DNA from: Sphingomonas sanxanigenens DSM 19645 = NX02
Lineage (GTDB): Bacteria > Pseudomonadota > Alphaproteobacteria > Sphingomonadales > Sphingomonadaceae
Direction of reading: 5' to 3'
Length of the DNA stretch: 64,000 bases
NCBI RefSeq assembly: GCF_000512205.2
Contig: NZ_CP006644.1
Location: forward strand, 2,970,520-3,034,519
Shown here: positions 54,750-63,738 of the stretch, piece after piece
How the letters are laid out: the number at the start of each line of letters is the position of its first letter
Numbering within the stretch: the first letter of the stretch is position 1
Translations under genes and position numbers: made by a program
Notes under the pieces: generated by a model
Told to the model about the DNA's origin: nothing
The model's database searches: none
Seen by the model: only the letters and a program-made list of their open reading frames with translations

Positions 54750-55190
54750 GTGGATCGCCTTCCGTCCGATGATGTCCGACCACCAACCCGCTGTCGATGG
54801 CCGAGCGGCCAACGCCGCTCAACTGCATGTGCCGCGAGCACAGCGAGTTTCGACAGGCCGGGGCCAAAAGGTTGCGATCATCGGCGCGTTGCAGATCGCG
54901 CCGATGATCACCGGCGGGCGCTCGAGGTCAAGGCTGACCCTGTCGCTCTGGGAAGAGCGGCCAGCAGAGCAGGCCGTGGCGCCACGCGCCGGTCGCCCGA
55001 GACGCATGACCATCCCGGTTCAGCACTGCCTTGATCGATCATGTTTTCGTGCGCTTTGCGGCCCCCGCAATGGCCACCCGTCGACCTGTCGCGGCGGCCG
55101 ATAACTTGCTTATGCGAGTGAGTTGCACTAATTCCCGGCGGGACCGAGCCATACCCCACGAAGGGCGCGGCCGCTGCAAAAGGGACCTCC
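54750..55190. other. Intergenic stretch upstream of the DGPF gene and TonB receptor
   Basis: 441 bases between divergent genes without a credible gene. Short frames on both strands have no motif or ribosome site. It should hold the promoters of the ECF42 operon and the receptor. A dyad resembling an iron box lies at 55113-55127. Confidence 0.5.
55113..55127. promoter_or_regulatory. Possible Fur-type box before siderophore receptor
   Basis: TGCGAGTGAGTTGCA has imperfect dyad symmetry (10 of 15) with TGC/GCA ends, as in alphaproteobacterial Fur sites. It is 64 bases before the receptor start, right for a promoter. The match is not strong. Confidence 0.3.
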
Positions 55191-57362
55191 ATGTCGATCG
55201 CTCATACCTGCTTCCGTGCGCTGCTCGTTTCCTCGGCCGCGCTCATGCCCGCTGCCGTCCATGCGCAGGCCGCGCCTGCCCCGGCGGCGGCTGACAGCGG
55301 TGAGATCGTCGTGACCGCACAGCGCGAGAACCGCACGCAGGTGATCCGCGGCGGCCAGATCGGCATCCTGGGCGACAAGGATGCCGGCGACGTTCCGTTC
55401 AGCGTCAAGAGCTACAGCGAGACTCTGATCCTCAACCAGCAGCCGCAGACGCTCGGCCAGGTGCTGGAGAACGATCCGTCGGTGCGGACGACCTATGGCT
55501 TCGGCAATGCCTCCGAGCAGTTCGTGATCCGTGGCTTCGCGCTGTTTGGCGACGATATCGGCATGAACGGCCTCTACGGACTCACCCCGCGTCAACTCGT
55601 CGCGCCCGAACTCTATCAGCAGGTGCAGGTGCTGAACGGCGCCACCGCCTTTCTCAACGGCGCGGCACCGGGTGGCTCGGGCATCGGCGGCAGCGTCAAC
55701 CTGATCACCAAGCAGGCGGGCGACCAGCCGCTCACCCGCGCCACCGCCAACTACACCTCCACCGGCCATGTCGGCGGCAGCTTCGACGTTGCGCGGCGAC
55801 TGGGCGACGGTTCGTTCGGCGTCCGCATCAACGGCGCGCTGCGCGGCGGCGATGTCGCGATCGACGACGAATATCGCCGGTCGGTGGTGATCGGCGCCTC
55901 GTTCGACTGGCGCAGCGACAAGGCGCGCGTGTTCGTCGATCTCGCCTATCAGCGCGTCAAGGTGCGCAACCTGCGCCCGACCGTCGGGCTTGCCGCCGGC
56001 GTGACCGCGATTCCGCGCGTGCCGAAATCCGATCATAATTATGGCCAGACGTTCGCCTATACCGATCTGCGCGACATTTTCGGCACCGTCCGTGCGGAAT
56101 ATGATCTGAGCGACAGCGCGATGCTCTATGCCTCGTTCGGCGCGCGCGACGGCTATGAGGACGGCGTCTATGACGGCATCACCGTAACCGACATCGTCAC
56201 CGGCGCGGCGAATGGCAGTGCAAGCTACATCCCGCGCACGGACAATAACGAAGCCGCACAGGCCGGACTGCGGGTGAAGCTGGACGCGGGCGGGATCACC
56301 AACGAATTCAACTTCGGCGGTTCCTACATCTGGCAGGTCAACCGCAACGCCTTCGATTTTCGTACCGGCTTCGCAACCAACCTCTATGATACACCGCAGG
56401 TGGCCTACCCCGGCAGATCGTTCGCCGGCGGCAACCTCGACAATCCCTTCCCGATCCAGCGCAACCGGCTGGCCAGCGCCTTCGCTTCGGACACCATGGG
56501 CTTCCTCGACGATCGCATCCTCGTCACCGCCGGCCTGCGGCTGCAGACGATCAGGGTGACACGCTACGCCTATGCCACCGGCGCGTTCGAAAGCCGCTAT
56601 GACGAGGATGCGGCGACCCCGGTCATCGGCGTGGTGGTGAAGCCAACAGACGGGCTCTCGATCTTCGCCAACCGGATCGAGGCGCTCGTCCAGGGCGATA
56701 CCGCCCCCAACGGCGCCAACATCATCAATCCGGGCGAGGCGTTCCCGCCCTTCAAGTCGAAGCAATATGAGGTGGGCGGCAAGCTCAGCCTCGGCCGCTT
56801 CAACATGTCGGTGGCGGCGTTCCAGACCGAGCGGCCGAGCGCGTACAGCGTCTCGACGCCGATCCCGGGCAATCCGGACGCGGTGACCTTCGGCATCTTC
56901 GGCGAGCAGCGCAACCGCGGCATCGAACTCAGCGTCGATGGGGAACCGGTGGAAGGGCTGCGCATCATCGCCGGCGGATCGATCAACGACGCCAAGCTGC
57001 GCCGCACCGCGGGCGGGCTGAACGAGGGCAACGACGCGATCGGCGTGCCGGACTATCTTGCCAACGCCAATGTCGAATGGGATCTGCCCTTCCTGCCCGG
57101 CACCACGCTCACCGGCCGCGTCGTGCGCACCGGCAAGCAGATGGTGAACCCGGAGAACACGCTGGAACTGCCTGGCTGGACCCGCTTCGACCTCGGCGCG
57201 CGCTATGTCGTGCCGGTGGCGGAGAACCCGCTGACGCTGCGCTTCAACGTCGATAATGTCGCTGACAAGCGGTACTGGTCGTCCGCCTTCGGCTCCTTCG
57301 GCACCGCGCTGCTGCAGGGCATGCCGCGCACCTACAAGATTTCCGCGTCGGTCGACTTCTAG
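55191..57362 (+). CDS. TonB-dependent siderophore receptor
   Basis: 723 residues. A signal peptide ends near AVHAQA. The mature start GEIVVTAQRENR is TonB-box-like. The plug domain follows (PFSVKSYSETLILNQQPQTLGQ, VLENDPSVRTTYGFGN, VQVLNGATAFLNG, GGSVNLITKQA). A 22-strand barrel ends in SASVDF, the expected terminal Phe. It imports a ferric siderophore or similar; the ligand is unknown. It is divergent from the ECF42/DGPF pair. Confidence 0.93.
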   Translation: MSIAHTCFRALLVSSAALMPAAVHAQAAPAPAAADSGEIVVTAQRENRTQVIRGGQIGILGDKDAGDVPFSVKSYSETLILNQQPQTLGQVLENDPSVRTTYGFGNASEQFVIRGFALFGDDIGMNGLYGLTPRQLVAPELYQQVQVLNGATAFLNGAAPGGSGIGGSVNLITKQAGDQPLTRATANYTSTGHVGGSFDVARRLGDGSFGVRINGALRGGDVAIDDEYRRSVVIGASFDWRSDKARVFVDLAYQRVKVRNLRPTVGLAAGVTAIPRVPKSDHNYGQTFAYTDLRDIFGTVRAEYDLSDSAMLYASFGARDGYEDGVYDGITVTDIVTGAANGSASYIPRTDNNEAAQAGLRVKLDAGGITNEFNFGGSYIWQVNRNAFDFRTGFATNLYDTPQVAYPGRSFAGGNLDNPFPIQRNRLASAFASDTMGFLDDRILVTAGLRLQTIRVTRYAYATGAFESRYDEDAATPVIGVVVKPTDGLSIFANRIEALVQGDTAPNGANIINPGEAFPPFKSKQYEVGGKLSLGRFNMSVAAFQTERPSAYSVSTPIPGNPDAVTFGIFGEQRNRGIELSVDGEPVEGLRIIAGGSINDAKLRRTAGGLNEGNDAIGVPDYLANANVEWDLPFLPGTTLTGRVVRTGKQMVNPENTLELPGWTRFDLGARYVVPVAENPLTLRFNVDNVADKRYWSSAFGSFGTALLQGMPRTYKISASVDF

Positions 57363-57387
57363 GCCAAGAGGCGGAGGTCGGCTCGTA

Positions 57388-57415
57388 GGGGTGGAGAGGT
57401 TGAAGTCTCCACCCC
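57388..57415. terminator. Bidirectional terminator after TonB receptor
   Basis: Perfect 10-base stem GGGGTGGAGA (57388-57397) with TCTCCACCCC (57406-57415), loop of 8. Between convergent genes ending at 57362 and 57493. Confidence 0.6.
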
Positions 57416-57492
57416 CACGGCCCGCTCTGCGGCCGCCCGGCACGGCAAGGCGCAGACGATACGGCCCCGGCTGCTATCCTGATATCGTCGCC

Positions 57493-57876
57493 TTATGCGC
57501 AGGGCAGCGGGCGTTCGCCGCGTTCACGCGCGCGCTTGGCTTCGCGGTTACAGCGGATCCTGCGGACGGTTTCCACATTGTTCCGAGCAGCTTCGGCATT
57601 GTTACGCTGTTGCTCGGCGGCATAGAGCGGCGCGTTATCTCGGCGACGCTGCTGGTTGAGCATGCATCGGGTATATTCCTTGCCCCTGTCCGCACCAATA
57701 CGTTCGCAGGTTCTGCTGTCTTCCCGTTCGGCGGAGCGACCCCAGTCGATCTGAGCCGATGCATCACCGGCGACACCCACGCCCAGAAGGGCGGCGATCG
57801 CCACCAAGGCAGTCCGATAGAGGCCGATCGGCCGTTGCGATGCCCGGCGATATCCGGTCGGGGTAGATATACGCAT
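57493..57876 (-). CDS. Secreted small hypothetical protein
   Basis: 127 residues from the ATG at 57876 with AGGAGAG eleven bases upstream. A basic N-terminus and signal peptide (ALVAIAALLGVGVAGDASAQ) are followed by a highly charged Arg/Asn/Glu region with four Cys (SRTCERIGA, YTRCMLNQQ, RIRCNREAK, LPCA). Probably periplasmic with two disulphides. No family recognised. Confidence 0.7.
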   Translation of the reverse strand: MRISTPTGYRRASQRPIGLYRTALVAIAALLGVGVAGDASAQIDWGRSAEREDSRTCERIGADRGKEYTRCMLNQQRRRDNAPLYAAEQQRNNAEAARNNVETVRRIRCNREAKRARERGERPLPCA

Positions 57877-57917
57877 GTTACTCTCCTGCGTTGTGGATCC
57901 TGGTACCGGGATTTGCG

Positions 57918-58574
57918 TCAAGCGCGATCGGCGCCCGCGCGATCACCGGCAGCGAATCGAAAGATCGCGCGCGGGACCGGATCGCAGACCGGCAAGGTCG
58001 CAGCCTTGCGGATCGCGCCTGACATCAGTTCGGCGAGCTCGACCGCGGCGTAAGACTGGCCGCCGCTGACGGCCGCGATGCTGATGGCCTGATCGATGAT
58101 CCTGATCGCCGCGACGATTGTCGCGGCGCACATTCGCACGTCGAAATCCAGCGTCGAACGATTGCTCCGACGGGCGATCACCGCGTGAAAACGCACTTCA
58201 AGCAAATGATAGGCGTCCAGCCATATCGCACGGATGTCAGGCTCCTGGGCGCACAGCGCGACGAGCTTCACCGCCAACGTGCCGTCCGCGATCAGGCGCG
58301 GGGATTCCCCGCCGACGGGCATGGCGATGCGAAGATGGTCCTCGAGCGACACATCGAGGGGCCATTCGTCCATTATTCTCGCGAAGCGCTGGATCGACGT
58401 GACCAGTACCGGTTCGATGCAGCTCTCCTTGTTGCGGAAATGGCGCCACACGGTCCTCGTCGAGACAGCGGCGGCCGCAGCGATGGCATCGCCGCCGGTC
58501 TCTGCGACACCGCGCTCCAGAAACAGCCGCGCCGCTTCACGCGAGATCCTCAGCCGTGTTTCGTCCCGATCCAT
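57918..58574 (-). CDS. TetR-family transcriptional regulator
   Basis: 218 residues from the ATG at 58574, which follows GGAAT; a start at 58610 would put the operator inside the gene. The N-terminal HTH is clear: RISREAARLFLERGVAETGGD and VSTRTVWRHFRNKESC. The rest is a helical ligand domain. Two palindromes lie just upstream, so it is probably self-repressing. The target besides itself is not evident; the secreted protein gene downstream is 42 bases away and may be co-regulated. Confidence 0.92.
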   Translation of the reverse strand: MDRDETRLRISREAARLFLERGVAETGGDAIAAAAAVSTRTVWRHFRNKESCIEPVLVTSIQRFARIMDEWPLDVSLEDHLRIAMPVGGESPRLIADGTLAVKLVALCAQEPDIRAIWLDAYHLLEVRFHAVIARRSNRSTLDFDVRMCAATIVAAIRIIDQAISIAAVSGGQSYAAVELAELMSGAIRKAATLPVCDPVPRAIFRFAAGDRAGADRA

Positions 58575-58588
58575 AGCATTCCGACTCT

Positions 58589-58625
58589 TGTCACTAAGTG
58601 ACATTTTCAATGCCTCTTAGTGACA
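58589..58625. promoter_or_regulatory. Two TetR-type operators
   Basis: TGTCACTAAGTGACA (58589-58603) is a perfect palindrome. A second copy, 13 of 15 identical (minus strand TGTCACTAAGAGGCA), covers 58611-58625. Centres are 22 bases apart, about two helical turns. They lie directly upstream of the TetR gene. Confidence 0.75.
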
Positions 58626-58841
58626 CCTGCCCGCAATCGTGGCTCGATGACCCGAGCGGTTAACCGGGATGAGTCGAGGCTTTCTGATTGCATCAGGGTG
58701 TCGAGACGCCAGGCGGGCGCCCGCGGCGCGCAGGGGACAGTGCCCCGATCCACATGGGGCGCTCAGCTATGGCCCCGGCATCTCATGACGTCGGCGGCCC
58801 CGCGACAAGCTTCGATGCCGGGGAGCGATCGATGTCCTGCG

Positions 58842-58861
58842 AACCCGCTTGAAAACGGGTT
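58842..58861 (-). terminator. Weak hairpin after phytase gene
   Basis: AACCCG (58842-58847) pairs with CGGGTT (58856-58861); the loop on the minus strand is TTTTCAAG. It lies 20 bases past the phytase stop. The 306 bases between TetR and phytase hold otherwise only the operators. Confidence 0.35.
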
Positions 58862-58880
58862 TGCCCGCTCCTGCGCTTCG

Positions 58881-60008
58881 CTATTTCAGCTTGAGCGCCT
58901 TCAGCACATCGTCCCACGCGACAAGCTTGAAATTCTGCGCGGCCGGCGCGTTCTCGCCGTCCTGCGCGATCATGATGCCGCCGGGGAAGGCAGGACCGAA
59001 ATCGCCGACGATCACCTCGATGCCGTCGGTCTCCTCGGTCGAACCGAACCTGCCCTTGGCGATGCGGAAGCGGCCGACATAGGCATCGTCGGCCAGCCGG
59101 TAGAGCGCATAGGCATTGTCGCCCTGGCTGGAGACGACGAGATAGCCGCCATCGCCCTCGCTACCATCGCTCGCGATCGCCAGTCCCTCGACATCGTCGA
59201 ACAGCCGCTGCTTGTCGACCTTGGCGATCGACACCGCCTCTGCGGCGCCCGTCGGCCGCGCGTCGAAGCGCCAGAGACCGACATCCTCCTCGGCGACATA
59301 CAGGCGATGCGTCCGTTCATCGACGACGCAGCCCTCGGCCTGGCTGCCGACCTTCAGGCGGCGGACCAGGCGCCCCACGGGCTGGGCACCGGTGAGGTCG
59401 AGCGCGACCTGGCCGATGCCGCCTTCCTTGGTGACCATGAACGCATAGAGCGCGCCGGCGTCGCGATAGAGGCACATGCCATAGGCCTCCCCCTCGATCG
59501 ACGGCACCGTGCCGAGCGCGGTGAGCTTCGCGGTGGCGGTGTCGAGCCGGAACAGCGCGACCCGGGCATTGGCCTCGTCGCTGCGGTCGCTTGCCACCAC
59601 CAGCACGCCGTCGGTGCCGCCGATCGCCACGTCGGCGCGCAGGTCGACATTGTTGACCCGGCCGGTCTTGATGAAGGAACGCGTCTTGCCGTCCAGCCCA
59701 TAGACATAGAGGCCGGCCTTCTTGTCGGTGGCGACGATCAGGCTCTTCGCCGGGTCCGCCGGGTCGCGCCAGATCGCGGGGTCGTCCGCCGCATCGGCGT
59801 TGGCGGTGCCGACGACATCGGTCTCACCGCGCGCGGTCACTTCGGCGGTGACGATCGGCGCGGGCGTCGCCGCAGGCGCCGATTCCGACACATTCCCCAT
59901 GTTCGTCAACGCGTTGTCGGCAGTTTCACCGCCGCCGCAGGCCGCCACGGTGCAAAGAAGCAACGCAGTCGTCACCGACCTGAAACAAAACTGTAGGGTC
60001 TGCGTCAC
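58881..60008 (-). CDS. Beta-propeller phytase (3-phytase)
   Basis: 375 residues from GTG at 60008, which has GGAG seven bases upstream; an ATG at 60050 lacks one. The lipobox VAAC predicts a lipoprotein. The two BPP signatures are present: DAADDPAIW and NNVDLRAD. LYVAEEDVGLW, VEGLAI and DGIEV fit the six-bladed propeller with Ca2+ sites. It releases phosphate from phytate at the cell surface. It is divergent from a TonB receptor, a pairing reported in several aquatic proteobacteria. Confidence 0.92.
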   Translation of the reverse strand: MTQTLQFCFRSVTTALLLCTVAACGGGETADNALTNMGNVSESAPAATPAPIVTAEVTARGETDVVGTANADAADDPAIWRDPADPAKSLIVATDKKAGLYVYGLDGKTRSFIKTGRVNNVDLRADVAIGGTDGVLVVASDRSDEANARVALFRLDTATAKLTALGTVPSIEGEAYGMCLYRDAGALYAFMVTKEGGIGQVALDLTGAQPVGRLVRRLKVGSQAEGCVVDERTHRLYVAEEDVGLWRFDARPTGAAEAVSIAKVDKQRLFDDVEGLAIASDGSEGDGGYLVVSSQGDNAYALYRLADDAYVGRFRIAKGRFGSTEETDGIEVIVGDFGPAFPGGIMIAQDGENAPAAQNFKLVAWDDVLKALKLK

Positions 60009-60100
60009 GCAAATTCTCCACTGGCCGGCTCGATCGCGCCGCTCATACATCTCAAACCGCGGCGGTCAATTTCGGTGTCTTGCCGAAAAAGGGGAATTCA

Positions 60101-62332
60101 GTGACCAAGAAACTGCTGCTGCTTGGCGGCGTTGCGCTGCCGCTCATCTTCGCCATGCCCGCCGTCGCGCAGGAATTGCCGACCGATGCGGGTACGCCGC
60201 AGGAGGAAGCCGACCCGGTCCGCGCCAGCGACATCATCGTCAACGGCCAGATCAGCTTCCGCAACCGTACCGACGATGCCAACCCGGTGCTTTCCTACGA
60301 CCTCGAATATTTCCAGCGTTTCGAGCCGGTCTCGGTGGGCGAGATGCTGAAGCGCGTGCCGGGCGTGACCTTCACGTCGGACGTGCTGGAATATGACGGC
60401 GTCCAGATGCGCGGCCTGCCGCCGGGCTTCACCCAGGTGCTGATCAACGGCCGCCGCGCGCCCGGCGGCGAGGCCGACCGCAGCTTCTTCGTCGACCGCA
60501 TTCCGGCCGAACTGGTCGAGCGCATCGAGATCGTCCGCGCACCGCGCGCCGACCAGCCGAGCGAAGGCATCGCCGGCACGCTCAACATCATCACCAAGGA
60601 GTCGGTCAGTTTCGAGGGCGGCTTCGCCAAGGCCGGCGCGCTGATCAACGAGGATGGCAAGGTCCGCCCTTCGGGCGCGATCGCCTATGCGACGAGCATC
60701 GGTGAGGACACGACGATCTGGGCCGGCCTGAACTATCAGGAGCGCCGCAACCCCAAGAAGAAGGTCTCCTACCGCTTCGGCGACACGCCGACGACGGGCG
60801 CGCCCTACACCGACGATCCCGAGTTCGATAACACCGAGCTGCAGGACGATACCCGCGACGGCAGCGACCTTTCCGGCAATCTCGAGCTGACGCATCGCTT
60901 CGGCGACGATGGCCGCATCCGCTTCTCGGGCTTCTTCGTCGACACCGACCGCGACGAGGACGAGAGTTCGGTCACGCTCGAGGGCGAGGATCTCGATTTC
61001 GACGGCATCGAGGTGCAGCACGAAGAGATCAACCAGCAGACCTATTCGCTCGGCATGGACGCGATCGTGCCGCTGGGCGGCGTCGAGCTCGGCCTCGCCG
61101 CCGGCTGGTCCGGCTTTCGCGAGGATTCGACCTCGACGGTGTTCGTCGGCGAGAATGAGGATGATCTCACCGACCTCGAACTCGACGATGAAGAGACGCT
61201 CAACATCAAGGATGACGAGTATACCGGCACGATCAGCCTCACCTTCGGCAAGGATTCGCCGCTCAAGGTGAAGGCGGGCGTCGATCTGCTGCACAAGAAG
61301 CGCAATGGCCTGAACGACGGCGACTTCCTGGCGGGCGAGTTCACCATCAAGGAAGACCGCTACGATCCCTATGTGCGGCTGACCTATGAGCCGAGCACGA
61401 CGTTCAGCGTCGATGCCGGCCTGCGTTACGAGATCACCCGCCGCGACGTGACCGGCGAGGATATCGACGATGCATCCTACGACACCGAGATGCTCAACCC
61501 GTCGCTGCACGTCCGCTACGCCCCCACCACGCGCGACCAGTTCCGCGCCTCGGTGGCGCGCACGGTCCGCCGCCCGAACTACGGCCTGCTCTCTCCGTTC
61601 GAGGAGGAGGAGAGCCCGGGCGACGAGGATGTGACGATCGGCAACCCCGAACTCAGGAACGAACGCGCCTGGGGCGTGGACGTCGGCTATGAGCGCCGGT
61701 TGGGGACCAGCGGTATCGTCGGCATCAACTTCTTCTACCGCAACATCAAGGATCTGACCGAACTGGTGCGGATCGCGGACAGCGACATGGGCGGCAACGT
61801 CTACACGCCGCGCAACATCGGCGATGGCGACACCTGGGGCATGGAGATCGATTTCTCCGCGCCGCTGACCGCGTTCGGCTTGCCCGACACCGGCCTGTTC
61901 GCAAACTACACCTATCTGGACAGCGAGACGACCGACCCGTTCACCGGCGAGAAGCGCCGCTTCAACAACCAGCCGCACCATGTCTACAATCTGGGCTTCA
62001 TCCAGACGGTGCGGACGATCGACGCCAGCTTCGGCGCGACCATTTCCGGCCGCAGCAAGGCGCGCGAGTACAACTTCGACGAGACGATCGACCTGCGCTA
62101 CGATCCCGACCTCGAATTGTTCGTCGAAAAGCGCATCGGCAAGAATTTCGTGCTGCGCGGCTCGGTGCAGAACCTGCTCGACCGCCAGAAGAAGGAAGAC
62201 TTCCGCAAATATGACGGGGATTCGCTCGACGAGATCATCGCCAACCGCGCCGCTGGCGACCTCGACGAATATGAGATCGAGCGCGAGAAGTCCGGCCCGC
62301 TGTTTCAGGTGACGCTGCGCGCCGCGTTTTAA
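60101..62332 (+). CDS. TonB-dependent receptor paired with phytase
   Basis: 743 residues from GTG at 60101 with GGGGAA upstream. Signal peptide ends AVAQ. The plug follows (VGEMLKRVPGVTFTSDVLEYDG, QMRGLPPGFTQVLINGRRAPGG, EIVRAPRADQPSEGIAGTLNII). The barrel ends in FQVTLRAAF with C-terminal Phe. It is highly acidic (DDLTDLELDDEETLNIKDDEY). By proximity it may take up phytate or its products. It is separated from phytase by 92 bases. Confidence 0.92.
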   Translation: MTKKLLLLGGVALPLIFAMPAVAQELPTDAGTPQEEADPVRASDIIVNGQISFRNRTDDANPVLSYDLEYFQRFEPVSVGEMLKRVPGVTFTSDVLEYDGVQMRGLPPGFTQVLINGRRAPGGEADRSFFVDRIPAELVERIEIVRAPRADQPSEGIAGTLNIITKESVSFEGGFAKAGALINEDGKVRPSGAIAYATSIGEDTTIWAGLNYQERRNPKKKVSYRFGDTPTTGAPYTDDPEFDNTELQDDTRDGSDLSGNLELTHRFGDDGRIRFSGFFVDTDRDEDESSVTLEGEDLDFDGIEVQHEEINQQTYSLGMDAIVPLGGVELGLAAGWSGFREDSTSTVFVGENEDDLTDLELDDEETLNIKDDEYTGTISLTFGKDSPLKVKAGVDLLHKKRNGLNDGDFLAGEFTIKEDRYDPYVRLTYEPSTTFSVDAGLRYEITRRDVTGEDIDDASYDTEMLNPSLHVRYAPTTRDQFRASVARTVRRPNYGLLSPFEEEESPGDEDVTIGNPELRNERAWGVDVGYERRLGTSGIVGINFFYRNIKDLTELVRIADSDMGGNVYTPRNIGDGDTWGMEIDFSAPLTAFGLPDTGLFANYTYLDSETTDPFTGEKRRFNNQPHHVYNLGFIQTVRTIDASFGATISGRSKAREYNFDETIDLRYDPDLELFVEKRIGKNFVLRGSVQNLLDRQKKEDFRKYDGDSLDEIIANRAAGDLDEYEIEREKSGPLFQVTLRAAF

Positions 62333-62343
62333 CGGGCCTCTGC

Positions 62344-62520
62344 CCCCCTCTCCCCTTCGGGGAGAGGGGGAGTCGCGCGACGCGTAAAGGTTCGGAGGGC
62401 GCGGTACTGCTGCCCGGCCAGCCAAATTCGGGCGAACCTGTCAGACGTCTACGCTTGGCGCGACTGCCCCTCTCCCTGGTCCGCTGCGCGGACCTGTCCC
62501 TCTCCCCAAAGGGGCGAGGG
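62344..62520. repeat. Palindromic intergenic repeats (CCCCTCTCC-type)
   Basis: A 12-base perfect hairpin (62344-62355 with 62359-62370), a 7-base one (62478-62484 with 62488-62494) and a 10-base one with one mismatch (62498-62507 with 62511-62520) share the CCCTCTCC motif. They may act as terminators for the receptor gene (+) and the convergent small gene (-). Confidence 0.6.
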
Positions 62521-62532
62521 CTTTCTCTGTTC

Positions 62533-62718
62533 CTACCCCTTCACCGCGAGCGCCGCCGCCACGATCGCGGTCAGCATCGCCGCCACCAGCACGCCGGGCC
62601 ACGGCATGATACCCACCCGATCGAGGTCTTCGCGCGTCAGGCGACGGCGATCGGCGAAGGCGGCGATGCCCGCCACCGTCGCAGCGATGCCGCTGACCGC
62701 CCATAATTCCGTCTGCAA
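62533..62718 (-). CDS. Small membrane protein
   Basis: 61 residues from TTG at 62718, after AAGGCGGGG. Two hydrophobic helices (LWAVSGIAATVAGIAAFA and WPGVLVAAMLTAIVAAALA) flank a charged loop RRRLTREDLDRVG. No family recognised. Confidence 0.5.
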   Translation of the reverse strand: MQTELWAVSGIAATVAGIAAFADRRRLTREDLDRVGIMPWPGVLVAAMLTAIVAAALAVKG

Positions 62719-62820
62719 ATTACCCCGCCTTCGACTTGTGTTTCCTCGCCTCTTCCAGATAGGTTGCAGACAAGGGGACGAAAGTCCCCGCCCCGACAAA
62801 AACATGGGTGGAGGATGATG

Positions 62821-63642
62821 ATGCGGAATGCTTTGCTGGCGGCGGCGGCGCTGCTGGTGGTCACTGCGGGCAGCGGCGCTGCGATCCTGGCGAGCGAGAC
62901 GAAGGCGCCGGGCACAGATGCGCAGGCGCTGGCGACGGCGATCGCCGGGTCCAACCGCAGCGAAGCCAACCGGGCGCGCGATAAATATCGCCACCCGGCC
63001 GAGACGCTCGCCTTCTTCGGTGTCGCCCCTACCGACACGGTCGTGGAATATAATCCCGGCGGCGGCGGCTGGTACACCGAGATCCTCGCGCCCTATCTTG
63101 CGACCAAGGGAGCCTATTATGCCGCGCAGCCGGGCACGCGCGGGCTCGACGCGCTCAAGACCAAGTTCGGCGGTGCGCCGGCCGCCTATGCCAAGGCCAA
63201 GCTCGTCGCATGGCCGCCCTCTTCCGCGGCAATCCCCGATGGCAGCGCGGACAAGGTGCTGACCTTCCGCAACGTCCACAACATGATCATGAGCGGCGGC
63301 ACCGCCGCCGACGATAATTTCGCCGCTTTCTATCGCGTCCTCAAGCCCGGCGGCGTGCTGGGCGTGGTCGACCACCGCCTGCCCGAAAACCGCGACATCG
63401 CGCTCGAAAAGAAGAGCGGCTACGTCAAGCGGTCGACCGTGATCGCGCTCGCCGAAAAGGCCGGGTTCAAGCTGATCGATGAATCCGAGATCAACGCCAA
63501 TCCGAAGGACAGCGCGGACTGGCCAGATGGGGTATGGACGCTGCCGCCGGCGCTGGCGAAGAAGGATGTCGATCGCGAGAAATATCTGGCGATCGGCGAG
63601 AGCGACCGGATGACGCTCAAGTTCCAGAAGCCGAAGCGGTAG
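62821..63642 (+). CDS. Secreted class I methyltransferase-like protein
   Basis: 273 residues from the third of three ATGs (62815, 62818, 62821), chosen because GGAGG is six bases away. A signal peptide (MMRN region then LLAAAALLVVTAGSGAA) precedes a methyltransferase-like domain: VVEYNPGGGGWYTEILAPYL is the SAM loop, FYRVLKPGGVLGVVDHRL is motif III. A periplasmic location for a SAM enzyme is odd, but the family exists in many proteobacteria. Methyl acceptor is unknown. Confidence 0.85.
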   Translation: MRNALLAAAALLVVTAGSGAAILASETKAPGTDAQALATAIAGSNRSEANRARDKYRHPAETLAFFGVAPTDTVVEYNPGGGGWYTEILAPYLATKGAYYAAQPGTRGLDALKTKFGGAPAAYAKAKLVAWPPSSAAIPDGSADKVLTFRNVHNMIMSGGTAADDNFAAFYRVLKPGGVLGVVDHRLPENRDIALEKKSGYVKRSTVIALAEKAGFKLIDESEINANPKDSADWPDGVWTLPPALAKKDVDREKYLAIGESDRMTLKFQKPKR

Positions 63643-63738
63643 CGGCGGGATCATCCGCCGCCGCGGATCTCGTGCCTGTCCAATCGGCACCCCCTCACTC
63701 CGTTCGCCCCGAGCGAAGTCGAGCATCTGTCTTCCAGG

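Noticed and set aside
54748-55104. 118-residue frame in the gap before the TonB receptor
   Set aside because: No ribosome site, no motif, low-complexity composition and overlap with the start of the DGPF gene.
60009-60100. Pho box between phytase and TonB receptor
   Set aside because: GTCA and GTCT half-sites are 12, not 11, bases apart and poorly match the CTGTCAT consensus.
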